Source: Elusimicrobia bacterium RIFCSPHIGHO2_02_FULL_57_9 (lineage in GTDB: Bacteria > Elusimicrobiota > Elusimicrobia > UBA1565 > UBA9628). Taken from it: DNA of 6,692 nt. The stretch is taken from positions 1-6,692 of the forward strand of contig MGUO01000133.1 of NCBI GenBank assembly GCA_001800015.1. Reading direction: 5' to 3'. A program made the position numbers and the translations under genes. The stretch's first letter is position 1. Each line of letters starts with the position of its first letter. This document shows positions 1-5,559 of this stretch, piece after piece. Under the pieces are notes generated by a model. That model was not told the origin of the DNA, did not search any database, and saw nothing but the letters and a program-made list of their open reading frames with translations.

Positions 1-2781
1 CTCAACGAACACCCCGTGAGCTATCTCGATGAGGTCCATGCCCAGCTGACGACCCTGCTCGACAACGGTCCCTGGAGGGCATGGAAGCACCGGCCCGGCG
101 GCACCTACCTGCTCCGCGCGGACCGCATGTCCGCAGTCGAGCGCCTCCTGCTTTCGGCCGTCGCGCGGGCCATCGTCAGCGACGACCGCGGGGGCCTCTC
201 GCAGCAGCTTGATCAACCGGAACCGGCTTGGACCGAAAGCTCGTCCCGCGAACCCGTGCCCCCGGCGCGGCCGGCCCCGGCGACCGACGCGCTGTGCGTG
301 CCACCGGAAGTGCCGCCGATGGCCATGGCCAACGGTCTTGGCGGCTTCGCAGAGGGCGGACGCGAGTACGTCATCGTCCTTGAGGGTGACCAGGAGACGC
401 CGCTGCCTTGGGTCAACGTTATCGCCGGTCCGGCGTTCGGGACCGTCGTCACGGAATCGGGCGCGGCCCACACCTGGTCCGAGAACAGCCGGGAAAACCG
501 GCTTACGCCGTTCGCCAACGACCCGGTCGCCAACCCGACGTCCGAGGCCCTCTTCGTCCGCAATGACGAGACGGGTGCTACCTGGTCCCCGACGCCGGGC
601 CCCCTGCCCCGGACGCGCGACGGCGGCCGCTTCGTGATCCGCCACGAGGCCGGCGTCACGCGCTTTGACCGCGTCACCTGCGGAATCCGCCATCGCCTGG
701 AGATTTTCGTGGACGCGGCGGACCCCGTGAAATTCTCGCTATTGACGCTGAGCAACGAGAGCGGCGCGCCCCGCGTGTTGAGCGTCTTCGCCTACAACGA
801 GTGGGCGATGGGACCGCCTCAGGACGGTCAGCACCTGCACGTGGTCACCGAGCGCGACGCGGAGACCGGAGCGGTGCTGGCCTTAAACACCTGGAACAAT
901 GATTTCGCGGAACGCGCGGCCTTCCTCCACTCCAGCGATGCGGCAAGCTCGGCCACGGGCGATCGGACCTCTTTTCTTGGGCGTAACGGCTCGCTCGCCC
1001 GGCCGGCGGCACTTTTCCGGGAGACGCTCTCGGGACGCTTCGGAGCCGGCCTTGATCCGTGCGCGGCGCTGCAGGTCTCGGTCAAACTCGGTCCCGGAGA
1101 AACACGCTGCGTGGTCTTTCTCCTCGGCCAGGGGAAGGACTCGGCGCACGCCCGAGAATTGATCGGCCGCCACGGCAGCGTTCTGGCGGCGCGCACTGCA
1201 CTCGAGAGCGTGCGGCGGGACTGGGAGAAGACCCTCGGGACGGTGCAGATCCGCACGCCCGATGATTCGTTCGATCTCATGATGAACAGTTGGCTGCTCT
1301 ATCAAGACCTCGGCTGCCGCCTCTGGGCGAGGACCGGTTACTACCAGCCCGGCGGCGCCTTTGGATTTCGCGACCAGCTTCAGGACGCGATGGCTCTCGT
1401 GCTGGCCCGACCAGACCTAGCGCGGGAGCACCTCCTGCGCGCGGCCGCCCGGCAGTTCTTGGAGGGCGACGTTCAGCACTGGTGGCATCCGCCGAGTGGC
1501 CGGGGTACGCGCACCCGTTGCTCGGACGACCTCCTCTGGCTTCCATACGCCGTCGCGCATTACGTGCGGACAACGGGTGACACCGGAGTCCTGGACGAGA
1601 GCGTTCCGTTCCTGGAGGCTCCTTTGCTCGCAGCGGGCGAGCAGGAAAGTTACTCTCAGCCGAGCGTCTCCGCCGAGAGGGTCTCGCTGTTCGAACACTG
1701 CGCGCGCGCACTCGACCGCGGCCTCACCTCGGGCGCGCACGGCCTGCCGCTTATGGGAAACGGCGATTGGAACGACGGCATGAACCGCGTGGGCCGCGAA
1801 GGACGGGGCGAAAGCGTCTGGCTCGGCTTCTTCCTTCACGCCGTGCTCGGCGACTTCGCGCCCCTGTGCGCCTCGCGCGGTGACTCCGCGCTCGCCTTGC
1901 GCTGCCGCGCCGAAGCAAGCCGCCTCGCAGCGGTGCTCGAGCAGTCGTGGGATGGCGAGTGGTACCGGCGCGCCTACGATGACGATGACGTCCCTCTCGG
2001 CTCGGCGCAAAGCCCCGAGTGCAAGATCGACTTAATCTCGCAAGCCTGGGCCGTGCTTTCCGGCGCGGCCCCGCCGCGCCGCGCGGACCGCGCGATGGAC
2101 GCGGTCCGCGCGAATCTCATCCGCCGCGGGGCTGGGCTCATCCTCCTGCTCACGCCCCCCTTCGACCGCTCGGCGCAGTCGCCCGGCTACATCAAGGGCT
2201 ACCCGCCTGGCGTGCGAGAGAACGGCGGCCAATACACACACGCGGCCGCTTGGATCGTCATGGCCCTAGCGCGGCAGGGGTGCGGCGACGAGGCCGCCGA
2301 ACTGTTCCATATGCTCAATCCCATCAACCACACACGCAACGCCGCGGACGTAGGCCGCTACAAGGGTGAGCCCTACGTCCTCGCCGGCGACGTCTTGGCT
2401 CACCCCGACCATTCCGGCCGGGCGGGCTGGACCTGGTACAGCGGCTCCGCCGGCTGGATGTACCGCGCCGGCCTCGAGAGCATTCTCGGCTTGCGCCGCC
2501 TTGGAGCGACCTTCGCAATGGACCCCTGCATCCCTTCTTCCTGGTCCGAGTACGAAATTTCGTGGCTTTTTGGCCGGACGCGCTACGTGATCTCGGTGTC
2601 TAACCCGGGAGGCCGCTGCCGGGGGGTCGCCGTCGCAGAGCTCGACGGCGCACCGGTCGATCCAGGCGCCATCGCGCTGATCGAAGACGGCGGAACCCAC
2701 AAAGTGAGGCTGGTGATTGGAGAACCCGCGTCGCCAATCGCTGCCAAAACGCCCATGGTTATGGGCACGCCGCGGCTTTAG
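1..2781 (+). CDS. GH94 phosphorylase-like C-terminal part of a cyclic beta-1,2-glucan synthase (NdvB/Cgs type), 5'-partial
   Basis: The frame is open from the first base (926 visible residues). A GTG at 16 is an in-frame codon, not a convincing start, because no ribosome binding site precedes it and the window edge is 15 bases away. Residue numbers count from the first visible codon. A linker with a Pro-rich stretch (about 75-105) leads into ANGLGGFAEGGREYVI (about 108-123), typical of the GH94 module at the C-terminus of NdvB-type synthases. An N-terminal beta-sandwich follows, then an (alpha/alpha)6 barrel from about 420, with HWWHPP at 493-498, GDWNDGM at 588-594 (carrying the family's general-acid Asp, D592) and HPDHSGRAGWTWYSG at 801-815. 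In Cgs proteins this domain phosphorolyses the growing beta-1,2-glucan and sets chain length; the inner-membrane GT84 polymerase lies N-terminal and would be off-window. A stand-alone GH94 phosphorylase is the alternative. The family is clear; the full-length NdvB identity is inferred. Confidence 0.88.
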   Translation, partial: LNEHPVSYLDEVHAQLTTLLDNGPWRAWKHRPGGTYLLRADRMSAVERLLLSAVARAIVSDDRGGLSQQLDQPEPAWTESSSREPVPPARPAPATDALCVPPEVPPMAMANGLGGFAEGGREYVIVLEGDQETPLPWVNVIAGPAFGTVVTESGAAHTWSENSRENRLTPFANDPVANPTSEALFVRNDETGATWSPTPGPLPRTRDGGRFVIRHEAGVTRFDRVTCGIRHRLEIFVDAADPVKFSLLTLSNESGAPRVLSVFAYNEWAMGPPQDGQHLHVVTERDAETGAVLALNTWNNDFAERAAFLHSSDAASSATGDRTSFLGRNGSLARPAALFRETLSGRFGAGLDPCAALQVSVKLGPGETRCVVFLLGQGKDSAHARELIGRHGSVLAARTALESVRRDWEKTLGTVQIRTPDDSFDLMMNSWLLYQDLGCRLWARTGYYQPGGAFGFRDQLQDAMALVLARPDLAREHLLRAAARQFLEGDVQHWWHPPSGRGTRTRCSDDLLWLPYAVAHYVRTTGDTGVLDESVPFLEAPLLAAGEQESYSQPSVSAERVSLFEHCARALDRGLTSGAHGLPLMGNGDWNDGMNRVGREGRGESVWLGFFLHAVLGDFAPLCASRGDSALALRCRAEASRLAAVLEQSWDGEWYRRAYDDDDVPLGSAQSPECKIDLISQAWAVLSGAAPPRRADRAMDAVRANLIRRGAGLILLLTPPFDRSAQSPGYIKGYPPGVRENGGQYTHAAAWIVMALARQGCGDEAAELFHMLNPINHTRNAADVGRYKGEPYVLAGDVLAHPDHSGRAGWTWYSGSAGWMYRAGLESILGLRRLGATFAMDPCIPSSWSEYEISWLFGRTRYVISVSNPGGRCRGVAVAELDGAPVDPGAIALIEDGGTHKVRLVIGEPASPIAAKTPMVMGTPRL

Positions 2782-2809
2782 AAGCTCAATTCTACCGCTC
2801 CGGGAACAT

Positions 2810-2814
2810 GGAGG
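2810..2814 (+). promoter_or_regulatory. Shine-Dalgarno for the release-factor-like gene
   Basis: GGAGG sits 10 nt before the ATG at 2825. It decides that start over the in-frame upstream ATG at 2717, which lies inside the GH94 gene and would add 36 residues with no release-factor similarity. Confidence 0.75.
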
Positions 2815-2824
2815 TCATAGACAG

Positions 2825-3628
2825 ATGAAGACTCTTTCGGATAAATGGGCAGCATTGGAAGCGCGGTTGGCCAAGCTCGGAGTGCGCCCCGGTGACCGCA
2901 TCGAACAGTTCCACCGGTCAGGCGGCAGCGGCGGCCAGAACGTCAACAAGGTCGAGACGGCCGTCACACTCGTCCATCGGCCGACCGCGGTTGCCGTGCA
3001 CTGCCAAGAGCATCGCTCCCAAGGGCTCAACCGCTACCTCGCCCGTCTGCGCCTGGCCGAGAAACTCGAGACCCGCGTCCGCGAGCAGGCCGCTCGACGG
3101 CGCAGCGAGTTCGAGAAGCTCAAGCGCAAGCTGGGCGGCGAGCGCTACCTGATGCGCACAGCCGTGCAAGGATGTGCCGGCGCCGTCTTCCGGGTCGCCG
3201 GCGTCAAGGTCCCCCGCCGCTGGCTCAGCCGGCCTGAGCCCCCCGAGAGCGGGCCGGATGTGGTGGTAAAAGACCCCTATTGCCAAATCCTCATCGGAGA
3301 CCTTCCGGCAACTGTCAAAGATGGGTTTGAACGGAATCGGAGAAGTTCTTTTGCTATAATGCCTTTTATGGAGGCTCCGCCGACCAACTGCCGCGCCGTG
3401 GAGGCAGCGGTCACTTCCCTCCAAGAACGCCTCGCCGACGGTGACCCGGCCGACGCAGCCTTGCGGAGCCACTGCGAGGCTGTCCTCTTGGCACTGCGCG
3501 CCGCCTACCGCGTCAACTCGGCCGCCTTTTCGCGCGAGGCCATCGAGGCCCTGCGCGAGCTCAGCGAGTTGCTGCACGAGACCGGGTCCGCTCCGCATAC
3601 GGGCGCGCCGGTCAGCAGAGCCTCATGA
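2825..3628 (+). CDS. Class I release-factor-like GGQ protein with a long unrecognised C-terminal extension
   Basis: 267 residues from the ATG at 2825. Residues 25-85 match the catalytic domain of peptide-chain-release-factor-like / ArfB-type peptidyl-tRNA hydrolases: HRSGGSGGQNVNKVET at 30-45 with GGQ at 36-38, then HRP, CQEHRSQGLNRYLARLRL. In the family the GGQ Gln positions water to hydrolyse peptidyl-tRNA in the ribosome, often to rescue stalled ribosomes. No codon-recognition domain is visible. Small homologues are usually about 110-140 residues and end in a Lys/Arg-rich tail. Here the basic stretch stops at EFEKLKRK (95-102) and about 165 unrecognised residues follow. Third-position G/C is high to about base 3250, falls sharply to about 3375, then rises again. 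The ORF may therefore join two genes, the second starting at M182 (base 3368). Residues 182-267 are Ala/Leu/Glu-rich and probably helical. It lies 43 nt after the GH94 gene and 16 nt before lpxD. The release-factor-like domain is secure; the exact cellular role and the single-protein reading are not. Confidence 0.75.
   Translation: MKTLSDKWAALEARLAKLGVRPGDRIEQFHRSGGSGGQNVNKVETAVTLVHRPTAVAVHCQEHRSQGLNRYLARLRLAEKLETRVREQAARRRSEFEKLKRKLGGERYLMRTAVQGCAGAVFRVAGVKVPRRWLSRPEPPESGPDVVVKDPYCQILIGDLPATVKDGFERNRRSSFAIMPFMEAPPTNCRAVEAAVTSLQERLADGDPADAALRSHCEAVLLALRAAYRVNSAAFSREAIEALRELSELLHETGSAPHTGAPVSRAS
3352..3360 (+). promoter_or_regulatory. Extended -10 promoter candidate inside the release-factor-like ORF
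   Basis: TGCTATAAT is a perfect extended -10 (TGnTATAAT). No good -35 lies at 16-18 nt; TTGAAC at 3327-3332 is 22 nt away, too far for normal spacing. It sits in a locally AT-richer stretch of otherwise GC-rich DNA. Transcription would be expected to begin at about 3367, at or next to the in-frame ATG at 3368. It could drive the small downstream ORF and lpxD. This is a motif match only. Confidence 0.5.
3368..3628 (+). CDS. Alternative small ORF (86 aa) nested in frame in the end of the release-factor-like gene; function unknown
   Basis: An alternative reading of the end of the preceding ORF as a separate gene. It begins MEAPPTNCRAVEAAV and is mostly predicted helix rich in Ala, Leu, Glu and Arg, with no membrane segment or signal peptide. 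I do not recognise a family. In its favour, codon third positions become strongly G/C again from about 3375, the upstream 120 bases look non-coding, and an extended -10 ends 7 nt before the ATG. Against it, there is no Shine-Dalgarno (the preceding bases are gcctttt), so it would have to be leaderless, and no stop codon separates it from the upstream domain. It ends 16 nt before lpxD and would probably be co-transcribed with it. Confidence 0.35.
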   Translation: MEAPPTNCRAVEAAVTSLQERLADGDPADAALRSHCEAVLLALRAAYRVNSAAFSREAIEALRELSELLHETGSAPHTGAPVSRAS

Positions 3629-3631
3629 GCG

Positions 3632-3637
3632 TGAGAG
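3632..3637 (+). promoter_or_regulatory. Shine-Dalgarno for lpxD
   Basis: GAGAGG ends 7 nt before the ATG at 3645. It supports that start over the in-frame ATG at 3441, which would run through the preceding gene in another frame and add 68 Arg/Pro/Ser-rich residues unlike LpxD. Confidence 0.7.
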
Positions 3638-3644
3638 GCGAATT

Positions 3645-4712
3645 ATGACATTAGAAGAAATCGGCCACGCGCTGAATATTCAAGTCAAAGGCGGCGAATA
3701 CCCCATCCAAGGAATGCGCGACATCGAACGCCTCGCGCCTGAGCAGCCGCTGGAGGAAAACTACCTGTATTTTATCGAGACCAAAAACATCTTAAAGCGC
3801 CATCCCCTCGCCCCGGAGCATGGAGCCGTCTTAACGACGGCGCTCTTGCAGGATCAATTCAAGCGGGCGCTCGTCGCGCCGGAAGGCGAGGCGCGGCTAG
3901 CCTTCATCAAGCTCCTCGAGCGCTTCGACCAAACTCCGGTGTTCAGGCCGGGACTATCGCCCGCCGCTCAGATCGACCCCTCGGCCAAAATCTCCGATAC
4001 CGCAACGGTGCTGCCCGGCGCCGTGGTGATGGAAGGCGCGGTGATCGGCGAATATTGCACGATTTATCCAGGCGCGGTCCTTGAGCCCTATGCCGAGATC
4101 GGCGAAGGCAGCGTGCTGTATCCGTGCGTCGTCATCGGCCATCATTGCCGGATCGGGAAACGCTGCATCCTCCATGGCGGCACGGTGGTCGGGGCCGATG
4201 GCTTTGGATTCTATGATCAGCCGGGACAGCGGCATAAAATCCCGCAGATCGGCAACGTCGCCATCGCCGATGACGTCGAGATCGGCGCCAGCTGCACCGT
4301 AGACCGGGCCACGATCGAAAGCACGACGATCGGCGCGCACACCAAGATCGACGACCAAGTCCATATCGGGCATAACACCCAGGTAGGCCGATATGTTTAT
4401 ATCGTGGGCAATACCGCTATCGGTGGCTCCGTCGTGATCGAAGATGGAGCCATGATCTCCGGCATGGTCATCATCAAAGATCACCTCAAGATCGCCAAGG
4501 GCTCCATCGTCATGGGCATGTCCGGAGTCGCCCAGGATACCGAACCCAAACAGGCCTATTTCGGCACACCGGCGCGGCCCGCCCGCGAAATGCATAAAAT
4601 GCACGCGGCCTTGGAACGCCTTCCCGATCTGCTGGTGAAGGTCCGCCAGCTGGAAAAGAGGCTGGCGAACCTACCGGCGCCTCTACTTCCTGGGCCCCAA
4701 AAAAAGCTTTGA
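3645..4712 (+). CDS. lpxD: UDP-3-O-(3-hydroxyacyl)glucosamine N-acyltransferase (LpxD)
   Basis: 355 residues, close to the usual 340-360. LpxD transfers a 3-hydroxyacyl chain from acyl-carrier protein to the 2-amine of UDP-3-O-acylglucosamine, the third step of lipid A synthesis, at the cytoplasmic side of the inner membrane. Residues 1-100 correspond to the N-terminal nucleotide-binding domain, which is quite divergent. From about 107 to 297 hexapeptide repeats (I-G-x-x-x) form a left-handed beta-helix. GADGFGF at 183-189 and KIPQIGNVAIADDVEIGASCTVDRATI at 198-224 are characteristic of LpxD rather than LpxA. HIGHNTQVG at 240-248 holds the expected catalytic His (H243, counterpart of E. coli H239). 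H280 in KDHLKI matches the second conserved His. The C-terminal helix 313-343 ends in a coiled-coil-like segment, as expected for the trimer. No lpxA, lpxB, lpxC or fabZ is next to it, unlike the common lpxD-fabZ-lpxA arrangement. No terminator hairpin is visible after the stop. Confidence 0.92.
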   Translation: MTLEEIGHALNIQVKGGEYPIQGMRDIERLAPEQPLEENYLYFIETKNILKRHPLAPEHGAVLTTALLQDQFKRALVAPEGEARLAFIKLLERFDQTPVFRPGLSPAAQIDPSAKISDTATVLPGAVVMEGAVIGEYCTIYPGAVLEPYAEIGEGSVLYPCVVIGHHCRIGKRCILHGGTVVGADGFGFYDQPGQRHKIPQIGNVAIADDVEIGASCTVDRATIESTTIGAHTKIDDQVHIGHNTQVGRYVYIVGNTAIGGSVVIEDGAMISGMVIIKDHLKIAKGSIVMGMSGVAQDTEPKQAYFGTPARPAREMHKMHAALERLPDLLVKVRQLEKRLANLPAPLLPGPQKKL

Positions 4713-5064
4713 CGCCCAACTCCCGCGCCTGGCGCGGCGCCGTCGCGGCGGCCAGGGGCTCGGGCGAAAGCTCGTTGGCGATACGTGAATTCGGCCGACT
4801 GCGGTCATTGTAGACCACTGTCAAGCCCGGCAAGGCCCCAGCGTAGAAGGCTTCCAGCGCCGCAAGCTGCGGCGGTGGCAGCGAGCTGTGAAAGCTCTGG
4901 ACAAGCAGTAAGTCGCCATAACGATCCACCATCAACCCCGGATGGCCCTCCACGCTGCCATGAAACAGCCGGTAGGCGTCGGTCCCTTCGGCGTACAGCC
5001 GACTCAGCAGCGCTGAACAATATTTAAGGGCGTTAGCAAGGTGGCCGGAAAGGGTGTCATCCAT
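4708..5064 (-). pseudogene. Truncated class I SAM-dependent methyltransferase (RlmI-like, COG1092), N-terminal part only
   Basis: From the ATG at 5064 (GGAG 5-8 nt upstream) the minus strand encodes about 119 residues. They include RLYAEGTDAYRLFHGSVEG (22-40), HPGLMVDRYGDLLLVQSF (41-58) and VVYNDRS (83-89), the signature of the domain preceding the Rossmann fold in RlmI-like rRNA/23S cytosine-type methyltransferases. Similarity stops after RELGVK (K119, bases 4708-4710). There, homologues continue with the SAM-binding and catalytic domain, typically 160 or more further residues. Here the frame runs on to 4510 only as antisense of lpxD. With no SAM-binding motif the product cannot be an active methyltransferase. 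The frame is also open upstream to a TTG at 5103, but that start lacks support. There is no N-terminal PUA domain, as in the shorter members of the family. I read it as a deletion remnant; an assembly join is the other explanation. Confidence 0.7.
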
Positions 5065-5116
5065 CAGGCTCCACGAAGAGGCGTGGGTAATCAAAGTTAG
5101 CAATTAAAGCTTTTGA

Positions 5117-5145
5117 TTGACCACTTTGAGAATTAGTGTTACAAT
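5117..5145 (+). promoter_or_regulatory. sigma70-type promoter of groESL
   Basis: TTGACC (5117-5122) and TACAAT (5140-5145) are separated by 17 nt, each one mismatch from consensus. Start of transcription would be about 5152, giving a leader of about 66 nt. The last base of the -10 is the first base of the CIRCE operator, the usual arrangement for repression by HrcA. Confidence 0.8.
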
Positions 5146-5171
5146 TAGCAATCGGAATGAGCGAGTGCTAA
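5145..5171 (+). promoter_or_regulatory. CIRCE operator (HrcA binding site)
   Basis: TTAGCAATC (5145-5153), a 9-nt spacer, then GAGTGCTAA (5163-5171). This matches the CIRCE consensus TTAGCACTC-N9-GAGTGCTAA with a single mismatch in the left arm (A for C at 5151) and exact spacing. It overlaps the -10 and the predicted start site of the groESL promoter. In known systems HrcA, folded with help from GroEL, binds here and represses chaperonin genes until heat stress. No hrcA is in the window. Confidence 0.92.
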
Positions 5172-5217
5172 TTTTACGGGCTTCTCAACCGCCAAGTATT
5201 CTGGAGGTCCAAACGCA

Positions 5218-5532
5218 ATGACAGCTGAAGCGACTCTCACAAACGTCAAGATACAACCCCTAGGCGACCGGGTTCTCGTCAAGCCTATCGAGAACAAGGA
5301 AACCAAGCGCGGCGGGATCATCGTCCCCGATACGGCCAAGGAAAAGCCCCAAGAGGGCGAAGTCGTGGCCTGCGGCAAAGGCAAGCTGACGGAAGATGGC
5401 AGGGTCCTTCCGATGGACGTCAAGGCCGGCGATCGCATCCTGTACGGCAAGTACTCCGGCAACGAGATTAAGCTCGATAACCAGGAGCATCTCATTATGC
5501 ACCAGGAAGACATCCTGGGCATACTTAAGTAA
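5218..5532 (+). CDS. groES: Co-chaperonin GroES
   Basis: 104 residues; ATG at 5218 with GGAGG at 5203-5207, 10 nt upstream. GroES forms the heptameric lid of the GroEL cage in the cytoplasm. The core begins VKIQPLGDRVLVKPIE (10-25). The mobile loop is at about 26-41 with the hydrophobic tripeptide IIV (34-36) that docks on GroEL, followed by PDTAKEKPQEGEVVACGKG. The C-terminus HLIMHQEDILGILK is typical. It is about 7-9 residues longer than common GroES proteins because of an N-terminal MTAEATLTN; no better internal start exists. It is the first gene of the operon, 27 nt before groEL, under the CIRCE-controlled promoter. Confidence 0.97.
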   Translation: MTAEATLTNVKIQPLGDRVLVKPIENKETKRGGIIVPDTAKEKPQEGEVVACGKGKLTEDGRVLPMDVKAGDRILYGKYSGNEIKLDNQEHLIMHQEDILGILK

Positions 5533-5559
5533 CGATATCCAAAGAGAGGCTACATACAT

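Noticed and set aside
209..2700. Many long open frames on both strands overlapping the GH94 gene
   Set aside because: They are Arg/Pro/Ala-rich shadow translations of a GC-rich gene with no recognisable motifs.
3100..3237. Frameshift in the release-factor-like gene into another plus frame, ending at TGA 3235-3237 with an Arg-rich tail and a typical total length of about 137 residues
   Set aside because: The Arg-rich reading has poor third-position G/C bias and does not resemble the family's tail, whereas the original frame keeps strong bias to about 3250.
3300..3365. tRNA-like or small RNA element suggested by GGTTTGAACGG
   Set aside because: No cloverleaf arms, CCA end or matching stems could be found around it.
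4510..4707. Continuation of the minus-strand methyltransferase frame under the 3' end of lpxD
   Set aside because: It is antisense to the conserved LpxD C-terminus and shows no methyltransferase similarity or SAM-binding motif; an open frame is expected by chance in GC-rich DNA.
4690..4760. Possible rho-independent terminator after lpxD (GC-rich inverted repeats near 4725-4745, A-run at 4699-4705)
   Set aside because: The hairpin is not followed by a T-tract on the plus strand, and the A-run lies before it inside lpxD.
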